DNA of 64,000 bases from Achromobacter anxifer (GTDB lineage Bacteria > Pseudomonadota > Gammaproteobacteria > Burkholderiales > Burkholderiaceae_B): positions 744,001 to 808,000 of the forward strand of contig NZ_CAHLAR010000002.1 of the NCBI RefSeq assembly GCF_903652925.1, given 5' to 3'. Below, one piece after another: positions 51,201 to 57,211 of the stretch. The first letter of the stretch is position 1, and every line of letters begins with the position of its first letter. Below the pieces are notes generated by a model, which worked only from the letters and a program-made list of their open reading frames with translations, was not told where the DNA came from and did not search any database. The position numbers and the translations under genes are program-made.

Positions 51201-51799
51201 AGATCATGTCGGGGCATGGTGGATACGGTCAGCTCAAGCGCTTGTTCACGATGTTCTACAGCTACTTCAACAGCCAGCTGCAGATGCTGGTGCGCGCGGG
51301 CGCGATCGCGAAGCGCGAGGCCGCCAGCAACCCCGGGATGGCGATTGCCAAGTTCACAGTGCAGTTCGTCATGATCGCCGTGTTGCCCGCGATCCTCACG
51401 GAAATGATGATGGGCAACGGCGGGGACGATGAGGACGAAGATAAGCTGGCGAAACGCTACGCCCGGGCGCTCCTGATGTACGGCGCCGGCATGTTTCCCA
51501 TCGTGCGCGATATCTCGTCCTACACCTGGTCCGTGTTCGACACGGACACCTACAACTTCGGCTACAAGATCAGCCCTGTCCAGTCGGCCGGCGAGGGTGT
51601 CGTAAAGGGTATCCAGTCGCTGGCCGATATCGTGGCGGGGGAGGGCGACATCGTGGACACCAAGAATGCGATTATGGCGACGAGCTTCGCATTCGGGCTG
51701 CCGGGGAAACTGATATCCGACTTTGTCGCCGGCGCCAATGCCTGGATGAGCGGTGACGCCGGGCCCGAAGCGTTGCTGTTCGGCGCCCCGCGGCGGTAG
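45197..51799 (+). CDS. giant ejected polyvalent protein (PBECR nuclease + ART + zincin)
   Basis: 2200 residues. Visible modules are: an N-terminal helical/hydrophobic region (about 110-330); a PBECR-type nuclease-like domain at about 625-730 ('GYSHSLGRSDLAHIRKAHGD', 'GVLVYLEEV'); an ADP-ribosyltransferase of the polyvalent class at about 774-935 ('FLRWFGDSKAVDAQGRPLVL', 'YHGSE', 'GIFFTTSRLMASQYAG'); a zincin metallopeptidase with HESGH at 961-965 and 'QLARGFEAYLFEG'; a long helical body; and a C-terminal large-polyvalent-associated region (about 1857-2080) with a hydrophobic segment 'FVMIAVLPAILTEMMM'. It follows two ejected-protein genes, so it is probably injected with the DNA to modify host proteins and nucleic acids. 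Confidence 0.85.
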   Translation: MAAETLDTASAVSAYLNDPNPPTTDPAGATRVSVAAALGSNPDLEAELRQVATRTGIPIDSVRRHPEEVKREAALTSFDFERLARDFPSTAAYLAGVENARIAHDDVDNMGVIEKGLRGLANVGKAAASAIPQAGGALWRVGQGAAENLAPLLDPLAGTLLPENPLRRLAAGMADQGRAGEISAKGLMPQAAGNIEAGVYSGVQSLVTMGLTLPASIVTGNPAPTLYGMSAITGGQAYGQAREAGMDPYRALMFGTSQAAIEYATERIPVGRFLHDMKAGTPLWNMLLRQVSAEIPGEQVATALQDLNEWAVLNPEKPFSDYLAARPDAAAQTLVATIVASGGAVGTAQLANTAADRLAGRTVRAERAQLDGQVLAELDATAAASKLRARSPEDFQAFVKDAMADGPVQDVYIRAEDLAQSGVDIAQLAQVSPAVAAQYEQALATGGDVRIPVDEYATRVAGTDLSQSMLPFLKTDPAGMTQAQAQEFMQNRSEQLRAEVEQVMAEREADAPFKESKDLVEAELMTQLEQAARFTPDVNRAYAGMMSNFYAVQAARLGVTPQEMCQRYPVQIRAEGMGQLNQALAAQPPKGWIHSTSGADAAALWDGQAGGTTVFWTDLQGKLGDDLPGTAGYSHSLGRSDLAHIRKAHGDVAAETARGQLPITAADVAQVPDIVTDYDAMRADLRGANGSDRIAYAKRVSDGVLVYLEEVSHKRQNMRGVTMWKYPPSVDEQQILQSATAGQTSETDGGMGTSVGPNGRELNQSEVPQTGTPEFLRWFGDSKAVDAQGRPLVLYHGSETAGFDTFNPGETGIFFTTSRLMASQYAGSRAEARAGEDMPSIYHAYVKIENPYEVDWGERDWNKGDGQFRTTDDVARYAKENGYDGAIIRNAKDAATDNYSHVVADIFVPFESNQVKSATENRGTFDARDPSILNQSERGAYNIDTRTISLLQNADLSTFLHESGHFYLEVLTDIAGQAEAPAAVRDDVQKLMAWFGVHDLAAWNALDLEEKRPFHEQLARGFEAYLFEGKAPAPELQGLFQRFRAWMLAVYRSMSALNVELSDEVRGVFDRMLASTEQIRETETMLDYKPAFTSAEQAGMTPEEWAQYQALGLEATQDAVQQLEARSIRDMKWLSGARSRVIAQLQREAADRRKTVRKEVEAEVMAEPVNQAKTFMKRGVDPVTGEPVSGPTKLQISALEDLYGAEGDRYAMLDWSKLGYGKYGMLAADGLNPDIVADRFGYESGDGLVRAVLAAEDPRAKIEALTDQRMLERYGDLTDAQSIARAADEAVHNEARGRFIATEVNALQRALGQRQVLARAARQFAEATIARLRIRDVRPSQWVVAEARAARAAETALRKNDLQGAAVEKKRQLVNNYAARAAQAAQAEIETDLNYMKRLSGSTSQSGMRGESLAQLNALLARFDLRSSMSLRQIDAAKTQSLAEFIASESERLDAVMPDLPAYILDEGYRRHYKDMSVEEFRGLVDSVRQLANLARREQKMYTALRDMSFDEERGAILARLREFNPKAFDEAGDPLAREPEFVPNIRKSVSKLGDGFSGEFLSAETILDILEGGKFGQVHESLFGRMSSRANWKATRMEKVYRDLKPLFKQWNLKERRDYGRKGIVVPSIGTSITRENALVAALLYGNADGRKRLENYGWNDNRMQGVLEVLDERDWNLANAIWEQFDTKLWPELEALNKRTRGKAPPKVEPLPFPTKYGEARGGYFRLKYDTDLDERAHRFDEGAAVRELLGGGMGMSAKTNQGASTQRKDGVVMRPRLDLGVFVEAVNETVHDLALREAVADTMRLLNDKGLQTAIKSSVGVPAYRALVNRVREVAAPPRNPSGFIEKILASARRNTIVVLMSGVKTALQNVVGLVPALTRVNAGSIGLEMARFYSPAMAERYRFAMENSEYMRHRYQNFDRDLNDMAAKLTVKGRLLPDTATMLALMGLVDRGVSVPVWNAAFKDGMVQFDNDNAKAADYADHIVRQTQGSGRDVDLPKIMSGHGGYGQLKRLFTMFYSYFNSQLQMLVRAGAIAKREAASNPGMAIAKFTVQFVMIAVLPAILTEMMMGNGGDDEDEDKLAKRYARALLMYGAGMFPIVRDISSYTWSVFDTDTYNFGYKISPVQSAGEGVVKGIQSLADIVAGEGDIVDTKNAIMATSFAFGLPGKLISDFVAGANAWMSGDAGPEALLFGAPRR

Positions 51800-51816
51800 C
51801 CCGGGTGCGCATACCC
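51800..51816 (+). promoter_or_regulatory. GGGTGCGCATA motif, copy 4, before the tailspike gene
   Basis: CCCGGGTGCGCATACCC starts at the first base after the giant gene stop codon and 62 bases before the tailspike ATG. AGAATT follows 18 bases after CATA (51832-51837), the same spacing as copy 3. The 17-mer is identical to copy 2. Confidence 0.55.
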
Positions 51817-51861
51817 ATGACCTAGCCTCTGAGAATTGGCGCGTACCGCGAGGACGCGCCA

Positions 51862-54339
51862 ATGACCATCAGCTCTACCACCCGCAAGGCGGGGCCGTTC
51901 TTCGGCAACGACGCAACGATCGACTTCCCGTTCACCTTCAAGGTGTTCAAGAAGCAAGACGTGCGCGTCACTCTGACGGATCCTACCGGGGCCGACCAGG
52001 CTCTGCTTCTGGATTCTTCCTATAGCGTCACCCTCAACACCGACCAGGATTCGAATCCTGGCGGGACGGTGCGCTATCCCGTTCTTGGATCGCCGCTTCC
52101 GGCGACGTGGCGCTTGACGGTTACCGGCGGTCTGCCGAACACCCAGCCGACCGACATCCAGAACAACGGCGGCTTTTACCCCCAGATCGTAGAAGACATG
52201 GGGGACCGCAGCACTATTCAGATCCAGCAACTGCAAGAGCAAGTTGATCGATCCCTGAAATTCTCCATCTCTGATTCAGGCGCCGGCGCGGTGCTACCCC
52301 CAGCGGACCTGCGGGCCAACAAGATGTTGGGGTTCGACGCGGCGGGAATCCCTACCACGCTCATCCCGGCGTCAGGCTCTGCGGCTGAGGTAGCGCTCGC
52401 TCTCGCGTCCTTTATCAACTCGCTGGCCAACTCGACGGACACTGTGCAGGGCAGCGCGTTGGTGGGCGGCGTGTCCCGGATCGTCAGTACCATCGACGAG
52501 CTGCGCAACCAGCGCGGTGACAAGAACCCGTATGTGACCGCCATAGGCTACTACGCCCGCGGTGACAAAAGCCCGGCCTTCTACTTCTATGATCCGACCG
52601 ACGGGGTGAGCGCCGACAACGGGGGCACCGTGATCGTGACCCAGCTCGGCCATCGGTACAAGCTGAATCATCGTGGCTTTGTGTCGATCGATGATTTCGG
52701 CGCGCGTGGCAACGGCGTGGCCGATGATTCAGCGCGCATCCAAGCCGCGTTCGACTGGGCCAGTGCGTCGAAAGTCCCGCTGACCGCAAGTGCAAGGACA
52801 TACGGCCTGGCCCTGTCGCAGCGCATCGCAATGGAAGGCTGGAACCAGACGTATTGCTGTTTGGTCTTCAAGTCGTATGTCAGGATCCAGGGTGCAGGCA
52901 AGGGCAAGACGATCTTCAAGTTGCTTGACAACGAAAGCTCCGACGCCAGCCCGAAGTGGTTCAACATGATGTCGGCGAATACGGTGGTCGAGTACCCCTA
53001 TATCGACGGCATTACCTTCGATATAAACGGTCAGAACAACAAGATCAACCCGGGCCGCGGAGCGGGGCTGTTCGACGGTTTCAACTGCGCGGCGTTGATG
53101 GTGTCGGGAAGCGTGGCCAGTGTGGGCGTAGATGCCGGCACGCGCTACCTCAATTTCACCAACAACCAGGTCATCAATTCACCGGGCGTCACGTGCATAG
53201 CCACCGGGCAACGCAATGGCCCCGGCACAGTCATCAAAAACACTGGGTACATCGGCAACTGCGATTTCCTCAACAACGGCTTGGATAGCCAGGACCATTC
53301 CAGCATTTTCGCGTTCGGCGACGACATCACTATGCGCGATTGCTGGTTCAAGTTCCCGACACCGTCTACTGGCCGGTTCGGGCCGGTTGTCGCGGTCGAG
53401 ATGCACGGCTCGAACATTCAGATGATCAACTGCCATGTTGAGAATTATTGTCAGATGGCGTGGTTGGTCCACGGGCCCGATGGTATGCGCCGCAATCAGT
53501 CTGTTCTCAATTGCACAGGTAAGGTGACGCACAAGGGCATCGGGCTATATAGCAGTGCGACTTGGAATGGTGGGTTGTCGGATCTCTTCGTACTGGGCAA
53601 CCAGATCGAGATTACAGGTGACCTGATCGTTAATCCGCACCTGATCGGCACTAAGTACGCCTTCTACTTCGCGTCCGGCCACGGCGCGGATGTGTATCGT
53701 CTGACCGCGGCCGACAACCTCGGCTATTGCAGCGATACGACGGACAACGCCGGTATGGTTTGGGGAGCTGACACCGACACGATCATGCAAGAGGCGTTCG
53801 ACATCAACAACCATTTCAGCGGCTTCAGCCGTGGGGTGATCGTAGGCGGTGGCGGCGGCGGTCGCCTGCTGGTGTACAAGCAAGTTGGGTTGTCGGTCCA
53901 GAACTGCCGCGCCACTCCAGTTGTCCCCACCGCGGACACGCGAGGACTACTTATCACCGGCATCAATTACACGCTCGATATCTCGAACCCGACCATCGGG
54001 TCCGGCGACATTCTGTCTGCGCCTCCCGTCGCAATTGAGATGTCTGGGTCGGCCACGAACCTGCACCTGGAAGGTGTCAACGCGATGGATTGCCCCGTCG
54101 ATGTCCTCGACGGAATAACCGTGAGCGGCTATCGCACGGGCACATTCGCACGGCGGTTCAATGCACTACCCGCCCAGTCCACCTGGAAAGCGGGGGATAT
54201 CGCCTATCTGGCGGTCCCCTCAGAGGCTGGCGTTGCTGGCAGCAAGGTCATGACCAACGGCTGGCGCCGGATTACCAACGGTACTGGGAACGTTCTCAAT
54301 ACGGACTGGCTGGAAATGCGGACGCTGACGGGAAACTGA
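51862..54339 (+). CDS. tailspike / tail fibre with pectate-lyase-like beta-helix
   Basis: 825 residues. Residues 1-140 are the T7-type fibre head-binding domain ('TTRKAGPFFGNDATIDFPFT', 'GGFYPQIVEDMGDRSTIQIQ'). A linker follows. From about 270, 'SIDDFGARGNGVADDSARIQ' opens a right-handed beta-helix of the pectate-lyase-3 type, continuing through Asn-rich rungs to about 750, then a short C-terminal domain. Such spikes bind and often cleave surface polysaccharide. The enzyme activity is not certain, but O-antigen or capsule is the likely receptor. Confidence 0.88.
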   Translation: MTISSTTRKAGPFFGNDATIDFPFTFKVFKKQDVRVTLTDPTGADQALLLDSSYSVTLNTDQDSNPGGTVRYPVLGSPLPATWRLTVTGGLPNTQPTDIQNNGGFYPQIVEDMGDRSTIQIQQLQEQVDRSLKFSISDSGAGAVLPPADLRANKMLGFDAAGIPTTLIPASGSAAEVALALASFINSLANSTDTVQGSALVGGVSRIVSTIDELRNQRGDKNPYVTAIGYYARGDKSPAFYFYDPTDGVSADNGGTVIVTQLGHRYKLNHRGFVSIDDFGARGNGVADDSARIQAAFDWASASKVPLTASARTYGLALSQRIAMEGWNQTYCCLVFKSYVRIQGAGKGKTIFKLLDNESSDASPKWFNMMSANTVVEYPYIDGITFDINGQNNKINPGRGAGLFDGFNCAALMVSGSVASVGVDAGTRYLNFTNNQVINSPGVTCIATGQRNGPGTVIKNTGYIGNCDFLNNGLDSQDHSSIFAFGDDITMRDCWFKFPTPSTGRFGPVVAVEMHGSNIQMINCHVENYCQMAWLVHGPDGMRRNQSVLNCTGKVTHKGIGLYSSATWNGGLSDLFVLGNQIEITGDLIVNPHLIGTKYAFYFASGHGADVYRLTAADNLGYCSDTTDNAGMVWGADTDTIMQEAFDINNHFSGFSRGVIVGGGGGGRLLVYKQVGLSVQNCRATPVVPTADTRGLLITGINYTLDISNPTIGSGDILSAPPVAIEMSGSATNLHLEGVNAMDCPVDVLDGITVSGYRTGTFARRFNALPAQSTWKAGDIAYLAVPSEAGVAGSKVMTNGWRRITNGTGNVLNTDWLEMRTLTGN

Positions 54340-54389
54340 TATGCGTCTGGGAATTGGTGCCCGCGCGCCGGATCAACATCGGAGGCGAC

Positions 54390-54608
54390 ATGCCCCAAAG
54401 GATCTTCAAGATGCAAACTGAAATCGGCGCCGAAGTCGCCAAGGCCGCGCCACCCGCAACTGTTGTGGTCGCCGGCGCCGCGTCAGGCTGGGACCTGAAT
54501 GCAGCCGTGCTGTGGGCGACGTTGATCTACATCGGTTTGCAGGCGGCCTATCTGCTTTGGAAGTGGCGCCGGGACATGCGGCGTGAACGGGGAGAGGTAG
54601 AAGCGTGA
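54390..54608 (+). CDS. holin-type small membrane protein, 72 aa
   Basis: It has one hydrophobic helix ('AAVLWATLIYIGLQAAYLLW', about residues 38-57), a short periplasmic N-terminus and a basic C-terminal tail (KWRRDMRRERGEVEA). GGAGG precedes the ATG by five bases. It overlaps the endolysin start by 4 bp, the normal holin position. The single-helix topology suits a pinholin or small class III holin releasing a SAR endolysin. Confidence 0.78.
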   Translation: MPQRIFKMQTEIGAEVAKAAPPATVVVAGAASGWDLNAAVLWATLIYIGLQAAYLLWKWRRDMRRERGEVEA

Positions 54609-55099
54609 TCCCCGCCGAGCTGAAACGCAAGATCCTCGTCGCGGCCGCTGGTGGGGCCGTGGCTATTGCTGGCGTGTTGGTTACGCATTTCGAACCTGGC
54701 AAGGTCCGCGGCAAGCCCTACATCGATCCGGTGGGCGCGCTTACCGTCTGCGACGGTCACACAGGCCCTGACATTGATCCGAAACGGATTTACACCAATG
54801 CCGAGTGTGATGCCTGGCGTGACGCGGACCTGGCAACGGCTGACCGCGCGGTGCGTCGGCTCATCACCGTGCCGCTCAATGAATGGCAGCGCGCCGCGCT
54901 CATCGACTTCACCTACAACCTCGGTGCGGGCAATCTGGAACAGTCCACCATGAGGCGTAAATTCAACTCCGGCGACTACGCCGGCGGCTGCGCCGAGCTT
55001 GACCGCTGGGTAAAGGGTAGGGTGGGCGGCAAGCTGATGACGCTGCCGGGCCTGGTTACGCGCAGGGAGGTGGACACGTGGGTCTGCCTTCGATCCTGA
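54605..55099 (+). CDS. SAR-type endolysin, GH24 lysozyme
   Basis: 164 residues. The N-terminus is a weakly hydrophobic Ala/Gly-rich signal-anchor (residues 9-27), so the enzyme is exported to the membrane and then released. The catalytic triad is Glu30, Asp41 and Thr47 in 'THFEPGKVRGKPYIDPVGAL' and 'TVCDGHTG'. The Glu-Asp spacing is two residues longer than in T4 lysozyme. It cleaves the glycan backbone of peptidoglycan. Its 3' end overlaps the Rz gene by 22 bp. Confidence 0.9.
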   Translation: MIPAELKRKILVAAAGGAVAIAGVLVTHFEPGKVRGKPYIDPVGALTVCDGHTGPDIDPKRIYTNAECDAWRDADLATADRAVRRLITVPLNEWQRAALIDFTYNLGAGNLEQSTMRRKFNSGDYAGGCAELDRWVKGRVGGKLMTLPGLVTRREVDTWVCLRS

Positions 55100-55488
55100 T
55101 CGGCTGGAAGGGCTACGCCGCGGCGGCCCTCGTTGGCGCAACGGTACTGGCTGGCGCCGCTGGCGCCATCGCCTGGTACGGTGTCAGCCAGCGCGCCGCC
55201 GGGCAGGCCGAGTGCCAGGAAGCCCATCGCGTGGCCGGCCTGGAGGAATTCAAGGCCGAGGCCGAACGCCTGGCCGGCCTGTCCGGCGACCTGCAAGCCC
55301 GCATTGATCAGCTCGCCGCCACGCGACCGCAGGTCATCGAGAGGTACACCCGTGAAATTGTCCAGCGCCCTTTGCCTGCTGACTGCGTGCGCGACCCTGG
55401 CCGGGTGCGCGCAACCAACGAAGCCATCGACGCGGCCAACGCTGCCCGTCAACCTCAGCGCGCCGTGCCCGCCGATCCCGCGCGTTGA
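55078..55488 (+). CDS. Rz-like inner-membrane spanin
   Basis: The 136-residue protein has an N-terminal transmembrane helix (about residues 12-34, 'AAAALVGATVLAGAAGAIAW') followed by a periplasmic helical domain with coiled-coil character ('GLEEFKAEAERLAGLSGDLQ'). It starts at GTG inside the endolysin gene. It pairs with Rz1 to fuse inner and outer membranes in the last step of lysis. Confidence 0.85.
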   Translation: MGLPSILIGWKGYAAAALVGATVLAGAAGAIAWYGVSQRAAGQAECQEAHRVAGLEEFKAEAERLAGLSGDLQARIDQLAATRPQVIERYTREIVQRPLPADCVRDPGRVRATNEAIDAANAARQPQRAVPADPAR

Positions 55489-55603
55489 TGCACCGTCCTG
55501 GGATGATCTGGCGCTGGCACATGCCGCACTGGCGTTCCAGTATGCCGAGTGCGCCGCCCGGCACCAGGCGGTTGTAGACGCCTGGCGGGCGCCTAAGCAG
55601 TAG
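55352..55603 (+). CDS. Rz1-like outer-membrane lipoprotein spanin, nested in Rz
   Basis: The 83-residue product, encoded in a different frame starting inside the Rz gene (GTG at 55352 with GAGAGG upstream), has a lipoprotein signal (MKLSSALCLLTACATLAGC) with lipobox LAGC. A Pro-rich linker follows ('TKPSTRPTLPVNL', 'PCPPIPRVD'). This is the Rz1 pattern. It extends 115 bases beyond Rz, longer than minimal Rz1, and its end overlaps the convergent acyltransferase gene by 11 bp. Confidence 0.85.
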   Translation: MKLSSALCLLTACATLAGCAQPTKPSTRPTLPVNLSAPCPPIPRVDAPSWDDLALAHAALAFQYAECAARHQAVVDAWRAPKQ

Positions 55604-56672
55604 CCGGGACTGCTGCAGTTTGGGCGGTGGTTTTCTTCTTGTTGCCTAGCTTGCGCAGGAAGTTACGGGACGGTCGCTCGATCAGGTAGTAGGAGATTGT
55701 GGCCGTACAGATGGCCAGCGAAATCTTGTCGGCCAATCTCAGGCCCACAATCTCGTTGGACATGACCACGTTCAGCAAGAAGTGCGTCAAGTACAGGGAA
55801 TAGGAGATCTCGCCCAGGAACACGGAAACCCGATTCCCGAAAAGGAGACGCCCCAAGCCCTTATCGCAGAGCAGCCCGGCGATGATGAGCAGCGCGCCAC
55901 AGGTCATGATCCACGATTGAAACGGCACCGTGCAGGCGTAACCGAGGACGCCGATACCCGCGACAACCATCGCATCCGATACGAGGGTAGGGAGCTTGTT
56001 GATGTCCTGCACGACGCGGTAGAGAGCCACGCCCGCGATGAACACGGATGTGAACTGAACCAGGAAATTTCCGTGGGATAGGACAATGTTGCTCGTATCG
56101 ACGCCGGCAGCCTGCAAGAGGCCGATATGGGGCATCTTCATCAGGATCCAGACCATAGCGGCCATGACTGCGGCGGCGAACGCCTTGGGCAGCTTGAACA
56201 AGATCAACGCTGCAAACGGGAACCAGATATAGGCGAACATTTCCACGCTGATCGTCCAGGACAGCGCATTCCATGAAAACTGGTTAACGAAGCCCCAGGC
56301 CTGGATCAGTAGCAAATTCAGGCCGAAAGTGAAAGCCGTTTCATTGGGCGTGCGCAGTGGATACCCGGCCTGCATCAAGGCCAGGAAGGCCAGGAGCGTA
56401 ACCAGATGCAGCGGATAGATCCGGGCCACTCGTTTGTAGAAGTAACTGCCGTAGGTGCCCAGATTGACCGACTTCCGGAACTCCGGATAGACGTGTGCCA
56501 TCACGAATCCGCTTAGGACAAGGAAGACGATCACGCCGGAGAAACCATATAGCAGGATCTGCATGAACAGGCCCTCGCCTTTCATGCCGCCTCCCCAGGT
56601 GTAGTGCATCAGAACAACCCAAAGCGCGGCGTACCCGCGGACTCCGGTGAGAGCCGGGATGTTTTGTATCAT
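55593..56672 (-). CDS. acyltransferase-3 (OafA-type) for lysogenic conversion
   Basis: The 359-residue integral-membrane acyltransferase has about ten hydrophobic segments. The N-terminus is 'IPALTGVRGYAALWVVLMHY' with the conserved Arg and His, then 'SGVIVFLVLSGFVMAHVY', 'RVARIYPLHLVTLLAFL', and a 'YSLYLTHFLLN' motif near the end. Such enzymes O-acetylate LPS or other surface glycans. It is transcribed opposite to the late genes at the right prophage end and is visibly less GC-rich, typical of a moron. It probably alters the receptor used by the tailspike encoded next door. Confidence 0.88.
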   Translation of the reverse strand: MIQNIPALTGVRGYAALWVVLMHYTWGGGMKGEGLFMQILLYGFSGVIVFLVLSGFVMAHVYPEFRKSVNLGTYGSYFYKRVARIYPLHLVTLLAFLALMQAGYPLRTPNETAFTFGLNLLLIQAWGFVNQFSWNALSWTISVEMFAYIWFPFAALILFKLPKAFAAAVMAAMVWILMKMPHIGLLQAAGVDTSNIVLSHGNFLVQFTSVFIAGVALYRVVQDINKLPTLVSDAMVVAGIGVLGYACTVPFQSWIMTCGALLIIAGLLCDKGLGRLLFGNRVSVFLGEISYSLYLTHFLLNVVMSNEIVGLRLADKISLAICTATISYYLIERPSRNFLRKLGNKKKTTAQTAAVPATA

Positions 56673-56744
56673 TTTTATTCTCTGTAAGAACGGAATTTGC
56701 GAAGGATTGTAGCCGGGTGAGCCAAAATGGTGCGTGTGGTTGTC

Positions 56745-56990
56745 CTATCTCTTCAGGGGAAAAACCGCTGTGGCGAAATAGGTGCGGTCCTTCGACAGCC
56801 TAATTTCATCATCCGCCCCGGGCTCCCTGAGCCAACTTGAGCAGCCGTCGTCCGGGAAGGATGGAGAAATAGGGAATCGCGGATCCCTGCGGCAATAAGG
56901 TCTTCTACCTTCATCGGACGTTTCGCCGTGAAAGTGGGTGCAGGTCCAGCAGCCGCCCGGGTTGCGTGAGGGATCTTTGAAGTAGGACAT
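56745..56990 (-). CDS. small Cys-rich protein at the right prophage end
   Basis: The 81-residue product begins MSYFKDPSRNPGGCWTCTHF and has Cys/His pairs ('CWTCTHFHG', 'YCRRDPRFP', 'DDGCSSWLREPGADDE') spaced like a small zinc-binding fold. A protein of this pattern recurs near the attachment sites of beta-proteobacterial prophages (from memory). ATG at 56990 is chosen because the motif begins there; upstream residues look non-coding. No ribosome-binding site is obvious. It probably belongs with the acyltransferase as a lysogen-expressed gene. Confidence 0.6.
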   Translation of the reverse strand: MSYFKDPSRNPGGCWTCTHFHGETSDEGRRPYCRRDPRFPISPSFPDDGCSSWLREPGADDEIRLSKDRTYFATAVFPLKR

Positions 56991-57144
56991 AACTGTACAA
57001 ACATACAGTATTGCTGGCGTTTGAGGTGTGGCGCTGCTGGGGGAGTTTCGGGGGACTTCTGTAGTCAGTACGGTACAAAACAGTGCAAAATGGGTAATAA
57101 GTGCCTGCTGTAAGTTATTGATAAATAAAGAACTACAAAAATTT

Positions 57145-57162
57145 CCTAGGGTCAACACCTAG
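57145..57162 (+). repeat. attR core of the prophage
   Basis: CCTAGGGTCAACACCTAG is identical to attL. Here the next host base extends it to the exact inverted arms CCTAGG-GTCAACA-CCTAGG. It lies 19 bases upstream of the guaB TATAAT. Confidence 0.9.
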
Positions 57163-57181
57163 GCAAAACACACAGGCGGCG

Positions 57182-57187
57182 TATAAT
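57182..57187 (+). promoter_or_regulatory. guaB -10 element next to attR
   Basis: A perfect TATAAT lies 24 bases before the guaB ATG. No good -35 is visible. The expected window (57159-57164, CTAGGC) straddles the end of the att core, so activity may depend on upstream A+T-rich DNA contributed by the prophage. Confidence 0.65.
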
Positions 57188-57211
57188 CTTGCTTTGCGCC
57201 CGGAGTTACCC

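Larger units (their letters stand above)
13529..57162. mobile_element. complete temperate podovirus prophage, BPP-1/Bcep22-like
   Basis: The element is about 43.6 kb and is bounded by an exact 18-bp repeat, with the integrase at the left edge. It encodes a full replication module, a repressor/Cro switch, packaging, capsid and short-tail genes, ejected proteins, tailspike and a four-gene lysis cassette. There are no tape-measure, sheath or long-tail genes, which marks a podovirus. The Bbp16-like cement protein, Bbp19-like protein and the capsid/connector types point to the Bordetella phage BPP-1 lineage. No broken gene is evident, so it may be inducible. Confidence 0.92.

Noticed and set aside
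49847-51862. 671-codon antisense frame under the giant polyvalent gene
   Set aside because: It mirrors the third-codon GC bias of the sense gene and has His/Arg-rich nonsense composition.
54341-54421. A 26-codon frame between the tailspike and holin genes
   Set aside because: It is short, overlaps the holin start, has no hydrophobic or other recognisable feature, and only a weak upstream site.
13529-57162. A BPP-1-style diversity-generating retroelement
   Set aside because: No reverse transcriptase frame, no template/variable repeat pair and no C-type-lectin tail protein were found anywhere in the prophage.
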